Shown piece after piece: positions 54,025-63,801 of a DNA stretch of 64,000 nucleotides. The stretch is from Bradyrhizobium sp. WD16 (GTDB lineage Bacteria > Pseudomonadota > Alphaproteobacteria > Rhizobiales > Xanthobacteraceae). Both the position numbers and the translations under genes were made by a program. The notes under the pieces were generated by a model. It searched no databases. It worked only from the letters and a program-made list of their open reading frames with translations, and was not told the origin of the DNA. The DNA lies in the NCBI RefSeq assembly GCF_024181725.1, contig NZ_CP028908.1:4329501-4393500 (forward strand). Reading direction: 5' to 3'. How positions within the stretch are numbered: the first letter of the stretch is position 1; every line of letters begins with the position of its first letter.

Positions 54025-54740
54025 TGAACGTGAGGCGTTGGGGAGGGGCGAGTGTCGTGGGGCTGCTGTTCGCTGGGATCGCTGCAATCATTATTCATGC
54101 ACAACATGCAACGCTGCGCTACCGCCTGACATTAGATGCTGAGGTTGAAGGATTGCGAGCTTCGGGTTCTTCTGTAATCGAAGTGTCTTACGCCAGGAAC
54201 TTAAAGGTGCTTGGCGCTTCTGCGGAACGAACTGCGAGCGTCCGGGGAGAAGCAGTTGCCGTTGAGTTTGGAGCTTCTGGCATTGTTGTCGCACTATTAG
54301 CCGCTAACGGAAAATCCCCAACCGACCCCGAACAGCTAGCCTTGTCCGCCTTTTTCGGCAGTGGCGAAATCACGTTCGATCGCATTAGGAAATTGGCGGA
54401 AAGCGGCGATGAGGTCGACCTGCCTCCAAGTTTATTCCCTCCGGTCGTGTACCTTCGCTCCGCCAACGATCCGACGTCCGTGGAGTTCCTTACGCAGCAA
54501 GGTGGTGGGGGTGCACCGGTAACGGTGCTGGGCATTAGGTTGGCTGTTGTCAACAGCGGTGTATGGCCTCTCAACACGGTCGACCTTACCGGCGTTCAAA
54601 TTACTCGCGGATTGGATCGACGGCTTCCTTGGCTGAATGATGCGAGATCTCGCGATCGCTTCTGGCAATCTCTGATCAGAAGTGGCTTTCGTTCAGCTGG
54701 TTCTATTGATTTGAAAACGATGTTTGTGAGAGGGCTTTGA
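54021..54740 (+). CDS. Hypothetical membrane-anchored protein of a type I secretion/lipase locus
   Basis: 239 residues, ATG overlapping the HlyD stop. N-terminal helix (ASVVGLLFAGIAAIIIHA) as signal anchor, then an extracytoplasmic domain with LRYRLTLDAEVEGLRASGSS and FLTQQGGGGAPVTVLGIRLA. No named family recalled. Base composition is lower in GC than the neighbours (for instance GTTGAAGGATTGCGAGCTTC), suggesting transfer. Only one base separates it from the lipase gene, so HlyD, this protein and the lipase were one operon. Confidence 0.6.
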   Translation: MMNVRRWGGASVVGLLFAGIAAIIIHAQHATLRYRLTLDAEVEGLRASGSSVIEVSYARNLKVLGASAERTASVRGEAVAVEFGASGIVVALLAANGKSPTDPEQLALSAFFGSGEITFDRIRKLAESGDEVDLPPSLFPPVVYLRSANDPTSVEFLTQQGGGGAPVTVLGIRLAVVNSGVWPLNTVDLTGVQITRGLDRRLPWLNDARSRDRFWQSLIRSGFRSAGSIDLKTMFVRGL

Positions 54741-54741
54741 G

Positions 54742-55191
54742 ATGACTATTAGCAACCAGGATCTGCTTCTCGCGATACTTGCGATGGATGCCTATAATCG
54801 CGGCTATGGAGCGGGTCTCAAAAATCTCAATACAAGTATTGGATCCGCATCGCTGCTTCCAACATCTGCCCTTCCCGATGGGTCGCAGGCGGCCGGCTTC
54901 TTTGCTCAAGCGTATTCGCTTCAAGACGGGCAGACCGTCATTTCATATCGCGGGACAGACGTAAATTTTTCTCTCGGTGCGACGGGAAGTGATCTCCTCA
55001 ATGGATACGGAGTGGGAGCGGGATCACCTTTTGGCCCTCAAGCACGATTGGCAGTTCAGTTCTATAATTCGGTCGTAAGCCAAGCGAACGTGACCGGAAA
55101 TCTGCTGATGACCGGACATTCTCTGGGCGGAGGGCTCGCCGGTTATGTTGGCTCCCTATTTGGGAATTACGGTGACACTGCACTAAATTAG
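54742..55191 (+). pseudogene. Lipase-like protein, cut off just after the nucleophile elbow
   Basis: 149 codons. An alpha/beta hydrolase class 3 lipase start: LLLAILAMDAYNRGYGAGL, QDGQTVISYRGTDVNFS, FYNSVVSQANVTGNLLM and TGHSLGGGLAGYVGSLFGNY with the Ser elbow. The frame then reads into the end sequence of a second RAYT element (GGTGACACTGCACTAAATTA, 55171) and stops. Asp and His of the triad and any RTX repeats are missing. Lower GC than the core genes. Probably a former substrate of the HlyD-type exporter. Confidence 0.8.
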
Positions 55192-55350
55192 CCGAGGCGC
55201 TCCGCCATGGCCCGTCTCGCCCGCGTCGTCACTCCCCGAATTCCGCATCACGTCCCGGCGCGGCGGCAATGGCCGCCTGAGCCGGGCGACGACAGCGATG
55301 GGGGTGGCTGTGCGTCGCGGGACCACTCCCGTCACTGCGCCGCCTCCGCC
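55168..55350. mobile_element. Second decayed REP-associated transposase element, left end only
   Basis: Begins with the same end (GGTGACACTGCACTAAATTA GCCGAGGC) and encodes MARLARVVTPRIPHHVP; a frameshift after HHV moves the expected QRGGNGRL into another frame. The remainder is short and degenerate, ending at the AI-2E gene. Same orientation as the copy at 53393. Confidence 0.7.
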
Positions 55351-55353
55351 CGC

Positions 55354-56490
55354 TCAAGCCGCGACCGTCTTCGCCTCCGGCTTGGCGCCGCGCTCGCGGT
55401 AGACGTGCCGCAGCACGACCTTGATGACGGCGATCAGCGGCAGCGCCAGCGCCAGTCCCCACAGGCCGAACAGCACGCCGAGGAAGATCTGCGAGGCGAA
55501 CAGCGTCGCCGGCGGAATGTTGATGGCATGGCGCTGGATCAGCGGCGTGAGGATGTTGCCCTCGAGAAACTGCACCAGCAGGTAGAGCCCGAAGGCGCTC
55601 ACCACCGCGGTGAAGCCGGAGCCGAGGCTCGCCAGCACGATGATGGTGCCGGCGGCGAGGGCGCCGACGGTCGGCACGAAGGTCAGAAGCCCGGCCTGGA
55701 AGCCGAGCACCAGCGCGCCGGGAATGCCGATGATGGTCAGCCCGGTCCAGGTGATGACGAAGATCGTCGCCATGGTCGTCATCTGGCCGAGCAGCCAGCG
55801 CCGCAACGTCTCGGCGGCGTCGTCGACGAGTTGCGCCGCCACCTGCCGGTGGCGCCTCGGCACGAATCCGATGAGCCCCTCCCGGTAGATTTTCGGCTGC
55901 AGCGCCAGCATCAGCCCGAGCAGGATCACCACGAAGATGTTGCCCATGGCGCCGAAGAAGCCGATCAGGATGCGTGCGGTCTGGCCAAGCACGGCGGTGG
56001 TGCCGGAAGCGATGGTGCCGGCATTGGAGAAGTCCGGCGCCCGGCTGCGCGTCGGTTCGGTGGCGGTGGTCGCATGCGTGGCAGGGCCGCCGGTCAGGGT
56101 GGTCGCCGGATCGAGGAAGCTGGTGTCGATGCCGCGTTTCTCCAGGAAGCCTTTGACGGTGCCGACCTGGGAGCGGATCGTCGTCGTCAGGGCGCTGGCC
56201 TGTTCGGCGATGGTGGCGCCGCCGAGCACGACGACGCCGGAGAACACCGTTGCCAGCAACAGGCAGACGAGGGCGAGGCGCAGGACATAGGGGCCGCCGA
56301 TCGCCTGGCCGAGCAGACGGCTCAGCGCATTGAGAAAGACGCCGAACAGGATGCCGGCGAACAGCAGGAACAGCGTCGCCGCGGAATACCAGATCAGCGC
56401 CAGCAGGGCGGCGAAGGCGACAATGACGCAGCCGCCCGCGCCGATCGACCAGGCCAGGGAGCGCGGCGGGGGCTCATCGACGATCGTCAT
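55354..56490 (-). CDS. AI-2E family transporter (DUF20/PerM type)
   Basis: 378 residues with seven to eight membrane helices. Signatures: LLFAGILFGVFLNALSRLLG, a large extracytoplasmic loop of about 60 residues (SQVGTVKGFLEKRGID), FVPTVGALAAGTIIVLASL and the end VQFLEGNILTPLIQRHAINIPPATLF. Family members include TqsA and PerM; substrate cannot be predicted. Start ATG 56490 has a GAGGATACC site. Separated from glnA by a terminator. Confidence 0.92.
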   Translation of the reverse strand: MTIVDEPPPRSLAWSIGAGGCVIVAFAALLALIWYSAATLFLLFAGILFGVFLNALSRLLGQAIGGPYVLRLALVCLLLATVFSGVVVLGGATIAEQASALTTTIRSQVGTVKGFLEKRGIDTSFLDPATTLTGGPATHATTATEPTRSRAPDFSNAGTIASGTTAVLGQTARILIGFFGAMGNIFVVILLGLMLALQPKIYREGLIGFVPRRHRQVAAQLVDDAAETLRRWLLGQMTTMATIFVITWTGLTIIGIPGALVLGFQAGLLTFVPTVGALAAGTIIVLASLGSGFTAVVSAFGLYLLVQFLEGNILTPLIQRHAINIPPATLFASQIFLGVLFGLWGLALALPLIAVIKVVLRHVYRERGAKPEAKTVAA

Positions 56491-56645
56491 GGTATCCTCT
56501 CATGGCGTTTTGGGCGGGCGCAGCACCGATCCTTGTCGCCGAATGTTTAGTCCCGATCAAGCAAGGGCACGGCTGGCGCGCCGGGGCAAGACAAGCTCGA
56601 CGACGAGACTTGGACACATGCGCACAAAACCTGGACACGGGAGAC

Positions 56646-56673
56646 GAAAAAGGCGCCCCGAGGGGCGCCTTTG
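56646..56673 (-). terminator. Rho-independent terminator of glnA
   Basis: On the minus strand AGGCGCCCC-TCG-GGGGCGCCT followed by a T-tract, about 35 bases after the glnA stop codon. Confidence 0.9.
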
Positions 56674-56707
56674 ACGTCGCGTGGAGCGAAGCGGAAGATC
56701 CGCCGCC

Positions 56708-58117
56708 TCACACCGAGTAGTACATGTCGAACTCGACCGGGTGCGGGGTCATCTCGAAACGGGCGACCTCGGTCATCTTCAGTTCGATGTAGCTGTCGAT
56801 GAAGTCGTCGTCGAACACGCCGCCGGCCTTGAGGAAGCCGCGGTCCTTGTCGAGGCTCTCCAGCGCTTCGCGCAGGCTGCCGCAAACCGTCGGGATCTGC
56901 TTCAGCTCTTCCTTCGGCAGGTCGTACAGATCCTTGTCCATGGCCGCGCCCGGATCGATCTTGTTCTTGATGCCGTCGAGGCCGGCCATCAGCATCGCCG
57001 CAAAGCCGAGATAGGGGTTCGCGGCCGGATCCGGGAAGCGGACTTCGACGCGCTTGGCCTTCGGCGAGGTGGTGTAGGGGATGCGGCAGGAGGCCGAGCG
57101 GTTGCGCGCCGAATAGGCGAGCAGCACCGGCGCTTCATAGCCCGGGACCAGACGCTTGTAGGAGTTGGTCGACGGGTTGGTGAAGGCGTTGATGGCCTTG
57201 GCGTGCTTGATGATGCCGCCGATGTAGAACAGGCAGGTCTCGGAGAGGTCGGCATACTTGTTGCCGGCGAACACCGGCTTGCCGTCCTTCCAGATCGACT
57301 GGTGCACGTGCATGCCCGAGCCGTTGTCGCCATAGACCGGCTTCGGCATGAAGGTGGCCGTCTTGCCGTAGATGTGCGCGACCTGGTGGATGCAGTACTT
57401 GTAGACCTGCATCTGGTCGGCCATCAGCGTCAGGGTGTCGAACTTCATGCCGAGTTCGTGCTGGGCGGAGGCGACCTCGTGGTGGTGCTTCTCGACCTTG
57501 ACGCCCATCTTGGCCATGGCGCCGAGCATCTCGGAGCGCATGTCCTGGACGCTGTCCTGCGGCGGCACCGGGAAGTAGCCGGCCTTGGTGCGGATGCGGT
57601 GGCCGAGGTTGCCGCCTTCGTAGTCGGTGTCGGAGTTGGTCGGCAGTTCGACCTGGTCGAGCTTGAAGCCGGTGTTGTAGGGGGTCGCCGCATAGCGGAC
57701 GTCGTCGAACACGAAGAATTCGGCTTCCGGACCGACGAACACCGTGTCGCCCACGCCCATGGACTTGACCATGGCCTCGGCCTTCTTGGCGATGCCGCGC
57801 GGATCGCGGTTGTAGGGCTCGCCGGTGGTCGGCTCGAGCACGTCGCAGGTCAGCACCAGCGTGGTCTCGGCGAAGAAGGGGTCGATCGATGCCGTAACCG
57901 GGTCCGGCATCAGGCACATGTCGGATTCATTGATGGCCTTCCAGCCAGCGATCGACGAACCGTCGAACATGACGCCTTCCGCGAAGGTCTCTTCCTCGAT
58001 CATGCTGACGTCGAACGTCACGTGCTGCCACTTGCCGCGCGGGTCGGTAAAGCGGAAGTCGACATACTTGACGTCGTTGTCCTTGATCGTCTTGAGAACG
58101 TCTTTGGCGGTCTTCAT
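56708..58117 (-). CDS. glnA: Glutamine synthetase type I
   Basis: 469 residues. Condenses ammonia with glutamate using ATP; twelve-subunit enzyme and target of nitrogen control. [20 protein letters not shown], the [18 protein letters not shown] start signature, the ATP-binding region [13 protein letters not shown] (as [11 protein letters not shown]), and the adenylylation site Tyr398 in MDKDLYDLP are intact. Lies 120 bases after glnB on the same strand, the classical glnBA order in Rhizobiales. Covalent inactivation by GlnE is therefore expected. Confidence 0.99.
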   Translation of the reverse strand: MKTAKDVLKTIKDNDVKYVDFRFTDPRGKWQHVTFDVSMIEEETFAEGVMFDGSSIAGWKAINESDMCLMPDPVTASIDPFFAETTLVLTCDVLEPTTGEPYNRDPRGIAKKAEAMVKSMGVGDTVFVGPEAEFFVFDDVRYAATPYNTGFKLDQVELPTNSDTDYEGGNLGHRIRTKAGYFPVPPQDSVQDMRSEMLGAMAKMGVKVEKHHHEVASAQHELGMKFDTLTLMADQMQVYKYCIHQVAHIYGKTATFMPKPVYGDNGSGMHVHQSIWKDGKPVFAGNKYADLSETCLFYIGGIIKHAKAINAFTNPSTNSYKRLVPGYEAPVLLAYSARNRSASCRIPYTTSPKAKRVEVRFPDPAANPYLGFAAMLMAGLDGIKNKIDPGAAMDKDLYDLPKEELKQIPTVCGSLREALESLDKDRGFLKAGGVFDDDFIDSYIELKMTEVARFEMTPHPVEFDMYYSV

Positions 58118-58237
58118 GAGTACCCCTTGTCGTTACAGGTCGTGAAAGTCTTCACAAATCGTGAGAGGCTTGTGATGCGGCAGCGAATGCGGCCGAATGG
58201 CGGGAGGGCAGTCGGAAAAGTCGTCGGGTGTTTTTGC

Positions 58238-58849
<612 letters not shown>

Positions 58850-58947
58850 TCAGCTTAATTTTTAGGCTGATTTTTCGCGGTCCGGGCTGTGCTGGATCAA
58901 GTTTCGGCTGTTTGCCTGCGGATGAGGCGGCAAACCGGAGGCGGTAT

Positions 58948-60438
58948 ATGGAACTCCTGACGTCTGCGGAAATGGGGCGGGCCGACGCGCTGACCATCGG
59001 GGCGGGGACGGCCGGCTTCGTGCTGATGTCCCAGGCGGGACGGGCGGTGGCCGATGCTGCCGCCGAACTGGCGCCGGTCGGGCCGGTTCTGGTGGTGGCC
59101 GGCCCGGGCAACAATGGCGGCGACGGCTTCGTCGCGGCGACCGAGCTCGCGGCGCGCGGACGCCGGGTCGCAGTCATGCTGCTCGGCGACCGCGCCCGGC
59201 TCAAGGGTGATGCCGCCCGCGCGGCCGCGGGCTGGAGCGGGGACGTCGTTGCCGCGGATGCCGGCGCGGTCGGTCATCCCGCCCTCATCATCGACGCCCT
59301 GTTCGGCGCCGGTCTCGACCGTGAGGTCGCCGGCGCGGCCCTGGAGCTGATCCGCGCCGTCAATGCCAGCGGCGTCCCGGTGCTCGCCGTCGACCTGCCG
59401 AGCGGGGTCAACGGCACCACCGGCGCGGTCATGGGCGAGGCGGTGCGCGCCAGCGCAAGCGTGACCTTCTTCCGCCGCAAGCCGGGCCATCTGTTGTTGC
59501 CCGGCCGCCTGCGCTGCGGACCGGTGCGGGTCGCCGAGATCGGCATCGCCGCGTCGGTCCTCGATGTCGTCGCGCCGCAGACCTTCGAGAACATCCCGGA
59601 GCTGTGGCGCGCGCGGGTGCCGGTGCCGCGGATCGACGGCCACAAGTATTCCCGCGGCCATGCCGTCGTGGTGTCCGGCGGCATGGCCGCGACCGGCGCG
59701 GCCCGGCTCGCGGCGCGGGCGGCGTTGCGCGGCGGGGCGGGGCTCGTCACCGTGGCATCGCCGCGAGCGGCGCTGGCGGTCAATGCCGCGGCGCTCACGG
59801 CGGTGATGGTGCGGCCGATCGACGGCGCCGTCGAACTTGCGGCCCTGCTCGCCGATCGCCGCCACAACGCCTGCATCATCGGGCCCGGGGCCGGGGTCGG
59901 CGTCGAGACTCGTGACCTGGTGCTCACCGCCCTCGGCGATGGTCGCGGCGTGGTGCTCGATGCCGATGCCCTCACCAGCTTCGCGAGCGCTCCCGCCGAC
60001 CTGTTCGACGCGGTGAAGGCGTTTCACGATCCGCAGGTGGTGATGACGCCGCATGAAGGAGAGTTTTCTCGTATTTTCAATGAATTGAAAAGAGAAGATA
60101 AAGTTCATTCAAAACTTGAACGGGCGCGCCTCGCGGCTCAGTCCAGTGGCGCCGTCGTGCTGCTCAAGGGGCCCGACACCGTGATCGCTGCTCCTGACGG
60201 CCGGGCGGCCATCACCGCCAATGCGCCGCCCTGGCTGGCCACGGCCGGCTCCGGCGATGTTCTGTCGGGCATCATCGGCGGCCTGCTGGCCCAGGCGGTT
60301 CCGGCCTTCGAGGCGGCGTGCATGGCCGCCTGGATGCACGGCGAGGCCGGTGGCGAGGCCGGCCCCGGCCTGATCGCCGAGGACCTGCCCGAGGCGTTGC
60401 CCAAGGTGTTCAGGCGATTGTTCGCAGGGCTCGCCTGA
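58948..60438 (+). CDS. nnr: Bifunctional NAD(P)H-hydrate epimerase / ADP-dependent dehydratase
   Basis: 496 residues from ATG 58948 (CCGGAGG upstream). Repairs hydrated NAD(P)H. The N-terminal YjeF_N epimerase (about 1-210) shows AGPGNNGGDGFVAAT, IIDALFGAGL and DLPSGVNGTTG. The C-terminal ribokinase-like dehydratase (about 225-496) shows HKYSRGHAVVVSGG, GPGAGV, VLDADALTSF, MTPHEGEFSRIF, VLLKGPDTVIA and the catalytic TAGSGDVLSG. Both active sites are complete. A local AT-rich stretch (60060-60115) encodes the NELKREDKVHSKLE segment. The frame upstream to 58789 is not part of the family. Confidence 0.96.
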   Translation: MELLTSAEMGRADALTIGAGTAGFVLMSQAGRAVADAAAELAPVGPVLVVAGPGNNGGDGFVAATELAARGRRVAVMLLGDRARLKGDAARAAAGWSGDVVAADAGAVGHPALIIDALFGAGLDREVAGAALELIRAVNASGVPVLAVDLPSGVNGTTGAVMGEAVRASASVTFFRRKPGHLLLPGRLRCGPVRVAEIGIAASVLDVVAPQTFENIPELWRARVPVPRIDGHKYSRGHAVVVSGGMAATGAARLAARAALRGGAGLVTVASPRAALAVNAAALTAVMVRPIDGAVELAALLADRRHNACIIGPGAGVGVETRDLVLTALGDGRGVVLDADALTSFASAPADLFDAVKAFHDPQVVMTPHEGEFSRIFNELKREDKVHSKLERARLAAQSSGAVVLLKGPDTVIAAPDGRAAITANAPPWLATAGSGDVLSGIIGGLLAQAVPAFEAACMAAWMHGEAGGEAGPGLIAEDLPEALPKVFRRLFAGLA

Positions 60439-60447
60439 CACAGCTTC

Positions 60448-61788
60448 TCATTCCACCATGTACCAGCGGGCGAGGCGCGGCGCGTCCCAGCGCGTCGCCA
60501 TGGCTTCGATCAGCCAGGGGCCCGCCTGATCGGCCAGGAAGGCGACGCGCTGGGTCGCGCCGCCGGCCAGCAGCAGGGTGTCGAGCCAGAACGGTTTCCA
60601 GCCGTCGTCCAGCCGGTCGAGCCAGCGGAAGGCGTGGCCATGGAGATGGAAGGTCACCGGCTCGGGGGCGGGATTGCTGATCGCCACGACGCCGACGCGA
60701 CCTCGCTTGATGCGGAACGCGGGCGCGGCCGTCGCATTGAGGTTCGCCGGCCGCAGCCATTCGTTGCCCGCGGAGCCCGGTTTGACATCGAGCGGCAGGT
60801 CGATCCGCAGCGCCGACGCGAGGTCGAGCTTCGCCGGCAGCCCATTGTCGGGCAGCGGGTCGGGCGGCGGCAGCGGCGCGGGGCGCACCGGATCTTCGGC
60901 GCCGTAGACGAGGCGGGCGATCGGCCGCGGCGCCTGGCCGTCGTGAAGCTGGAGGACGGCGACGGCACCGGGCCGCAGCACGGCGTCGACGAAGGCGTCG
61001 ACTCGGCTGCCCGGCGCCAGCGTCAGCTGGCCGTCGCGGCTGATGAAGGGTTCGGCGGGCTGGCCGTCGATCGCCATCACCCGCACCTCGTGGCCATCCA
61101 GCCGCAGTGCGATCGGCGCACGCTGGCAGCCATTGATGAAGCGCAGCCGCAGCCGCTGGTGGCTGCGGACCGCGATGTCCAGCGACGGCCGACCGTTGAT
61201 GGTGAAGAGGGCCGGCGAGGCTGTGGCCGCCGTGCCCGGCGCGGCGGTGCCGCCATTTTGCGCAAGGCGCCAGTCCTCGATCAGCATGAGGATGTCGCGG
61301 TCGACCGCCACCGCGTCGCGTTCGGCCACGGTGAGGCCGAGCGCCGGCAGCGCGTGGTCCTGGCCGTCGCCGAGCAGCCGGGCGTCGCACAGCACCGTGC
61401 CGGCGTGGCGCAGCGCCAGCGCCGCGGTCGTGGTCTGGCCGGGGAGCAGCGGCGGCCGCGCCGCCAGCGGCTCGATCGCGGCTCCGCCGCCGCCGCGCCA
61501 GCTCAGCGCCAGCGGCGCGGCGACGGCGTTGTCGAGGCTGAGCTGAAGCTCGCTGCCCTGAAGGAGCGGCGAGGGGAGCGCGGTCTCGAACATCCAGCCG
61601 GCGGCTTGGGAGCCGTCGCCGCGCAGGTCGATGCCGCCCGGCTTGACCCGGAGTGACAGGACCGGTCGCGTCGCCTCGACCGGTCCCCTGGCCGGGGCGG
61701 GCTGGCTGGCCGCAGGCCGCGGCAGGGCGGCGGCGAGGGCGCCGGCCAGCACGGCGCGGCGGTCGGGGCGCAGGTTTCTCAATGTCAT
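60448..61788 (-). CDS. Multicopper-oxidase-like exported protein lacking most copper ligands
   Basis: 446 residues. A twin-arginine-type signal (DRRAVLAGALAAALPRPAAS) is followed by three cupredoxin-like domains. The expected HxHG of the first copper site is WRGGG, the HxH pair is RHAG, and the C-terminal HCHxxxH of the T1 site is missing (WLIEAMATRWDAPRLARW). Only VTFHLHGHAFRW keeps the HxHGH. So it probably does not oxidise through a trinuclear cluster and resembles FtsP/SufI-like structural relatives. Convergent with nnr, 9 bases between stops. Confidence 0.85.
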   Translation of the reverse strand: MTLRNLRPDRRAVLAGALAAALPRPAASQPAPARGPVEATRPVLSLRVKPGGIDLRGDGSQAAGWMFETALPSPLLQGSELQLSLDNAVAAPLALSWRGGGGAAIEPLAARPPLLPGQTTTAALALRHAGTVLCDARLLGDGQDHALPALGLTVAERDAVAVDRDILMLIEDWRLAQNGGTAAPGTAATASPALFTINGRPSLDIAVRSHQRLRLRFINGCQRAPIALRLDGHEVRVMAIDGQPAEPFISRDGQLTLAPGSRVDAFVDAVLRPGAVAVLQLHDGQAPRPIARLVYGAEDPVRPAPLPPPDPLPDNGLPAKLDLASALRIDLPLDVKPGSAGNEWLRPANLNATAAPAFRIKRGRVGVVAISNPAPEPVTFHLHGHAFRWLDRLDDGWKPFWLDTLLLAGGATQRVAFLADQAGPWLIEAMATRWDAPRLARWYMVE

Positions 61789-61884
61789 GATCGATGCGGA
61801 CCATGTCGGCGCCGGCCTGTCCAGAGCCGGCGGCCGCGGCGTCGCGTCGCCGTCCCGGGGTGTCGTGCCAGGAGGGCCATTTTT

Positions 61885-61914
61885 TTGCTGCGAACAGGTG
61901 CGCCCATGTTATAA
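61885..61914 (+). promoter_or_regulatory. Candidate promoter of tRNA-Leu
   Basis: TTGCTG, 18-base spacer, TTATAA; the -10 box ends 41 bases before the mature tRNA. The order and distance are plausible for a stable RNA promoter. Confidence 0.5.
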
Positions 61915-61955
61915 GCCCGCCGCTCGCGGCATCGCCGCCAGATCAGAGGCGCCTC

Positions 61956-62040
<85 letters not shown>

Positions 62041-62175
62041 TCCCCGACGCGGACGAGACGTCGACGCCTCCCACAGCCGGGATGTCCGGTTGCGGCTGGC
62101 TGCCGTCGCGAGCCGCGAAGCGAAATTGATTGCAACCCCCGGTCGCCGGACCGGCGAAGGAAGAAGACGAGCGCC

Positions 62176-63534
62176 ATGCAGGTGAAAGAGACCGTCGCCG
62201 ACGGACTGAAGCACGAGTTCCAGGTCAGCCTCCCGGCCGCCGAGATCGAGGCCAAGATCGATGCCCGCCTGGTCGACCTCAAGGACAAGGTCCGCCTCAA
62301 CGGCTTCCGTCCCGGCAAGGTGCCGCTCGCCCATCTCAAGAAGGTCTATGGCCGTTCCGTCGGCGCGGAAACCGTCGAACAGCTGATCCGCGACACCAAT
62401 GCCCAGATCTTCACCGAGCGCGGCTTCCGCCTGGCGACCGAGCCCAAGGTCACCATGCCGACCGAGACCAAGGAGATCGAGGACGTCATCGACGGCAAGT
62501 CCGATCTCAACTACTCCGTGGCGATCGAAGTGGTGCCGGCGATCCAGCTCGCCGACTTCAAGAGCTTCAACGTCGAGAAGCCGGTCGCCGAGGTGACCGA
62601 GGCCGATATCGACGAGGCGATCAAGCGCATCGCCGACCAGAACCGCCCCTTCGAAGACAAGGGCGCCGGCGTCAAGGCGGAGAACGGCGATCGCGTCACC
62701 GTTTCGTTCAAGGGCACCATCGACGGCACCGCCTTCGACGGCGGCACTGCCGAGGACATCCAGGTGGTGATCGGATCGGGCAGCTTCATTCCCGGCTTCG
62801 AGGACCAGCTCGTCGGCATCGGCGAGGGTGAGACCCGCACCGTCAAGGTGTCCTTTCCGACCAACTACGCGGCGGCCAATCTCGCCGGCAAGGCGGCCGA
62901 GTTCGAGACCACCGCGAGCAAGGTCGAGGCCCCGAAGGATGCGGTCATCGACGACGAATTCGCCAAGAGCCTCGGCCTCGAATCCCTCGACAAGCTCAAG
63001 GAGATCATGCGCGAGCGCCTGACCCAGGAATTCGCCGGCGCCACCCGCCAGCGCGTCAAGCGCATGCTGCTCGACCGCCTCGACGAGGCCCACCGCTTCG
63101 ATCCGCCGCCGTCGCTGGTGGAGGAAGAGTTCAATCTGATGTGGAATTCGATCAAGGCGGAGATGGAATCGAGCGGCCGCAGCTTCGCCGACGAGAACAC
63201 CACCGAGGAGGCGGCGCGCGAGGAATACCACAAGATCGCCGACCGCCGCGTCCGCCTTGGTCTCGTGCTGTCCGAGATCGGCGACAAGAACAAGATCACG
63301 GTGACCGACGACGAGGTCAGCCGCGCCGTGGTCGAGCGCGCCCGCCAGATGCCGGGCCGCGAGAAGGAAGTGTGGGATTTCTATCGCAAGAATCCCAGCG
63401 CGCTCGCCCAGCTCCGCGCCCCGATCTACGAGGACAAGGTCGTCGACTTCATCCTCGAGCTCGCCAACGTGACCGACAAGAAGGTCAGCCGCGAGGAGCT
63501 CTACAAGGACGACGACGAGAAGAGCGCGGCCTGA
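62176..63534 (+). CDS. tig: Trigger factor, ribosome-associated chaperone
   Basis: 452 residues from ATG 62176. The N-terminal ribosome-binding signature [13 protein letters not shown] (the G-F-R-x-G-K-x-P motif) is at about residues 43-56. The FKBP-type PPIase domain (about 155-245) shows [14 protein letters not shown] and [16 protein letters not shown]. The C-terminal helical chaperone region completes the fold. Directly upstream of clpP, the usual tig-clpP-clpX-lon order. The long in-frame extension to 61999 crosses the tRNA gene and is excluded. Confidence 0.98.
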   Translation: MQVKETVADGLKHEFQVSLPAAEIEAKIDARLVDLKDKVRLNGFRPGKVPLAHLKKVYGRSVGAETVEQLIRDTNAQIFTERGFRLATEPKVTMPTETKEIEDVIDGKSDLNYSVAIEVVPAIQLADFKSFNVEKPVAEVTEADIDEAIKRIADQNRPFEDKGAGVKAENGDRVTVSFKGTIDGTAFDGGTAEDIQVVIGSGSFIPGFEDQLVGIGEGETRTVKVSFPTNYAAANLAGKAAEFETTASKVEAPKDAVIDDEFAKSLGLESLDKLKEIMRERLTQEFAGATRQRVKRMLLDRLDEAHRFDPPPSLVEEEFNLMWNSIKAEMESSGRSFADENTTEEAAREEYHKIADRRVRLGLVLSEIGDKNKITVTDDEVSRAVVERARQMPGREKEVWDFYRKNPSALAQLRAPIYEDKVVDFILELANVTDKKVSREELYKDDDEKSAA

Positions 63535-63580
63535 CGCTTCGGCCTCGGCCGGATAGCAGCGGCGCGTTAAGCATGTCGAC

Positions 63581-63608
63581 CGATCGGCGCCCCACCGGGC
63601 GCCGATCG
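63581..63608 (+). terminator. Perfect 12-bp hairpin after tig
   Basis: CGATCGGCGCCC-CACC-GGGCGCCGATCG starts 47 bases after the tig stop. There is no T-tract, so this is a weak or Rho-linked terminator, or an mRNA-stabilising stem. The rest of 63535-63801 is the clpP leader. Confidence 0.55.
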
Positions 63609-63801
63609 CTGGTTCGCCCGGGGCGAATCGGCTTCAACTTCCGCCCGGAATGCGGGCGCCGGCCGGCGCCTTTCCTCTCGCGGGGCGGTCTTGCCGGCTT
63701 GCGATCGGGGCTTATCTTACCTCCCGCATCATGGGGCGCCCGGTGCCGGTCTGCGAGGCAAGCCGCCCCGCGCGGCGGTCGCTCCCAACCTCAGGTGATT
63801 C

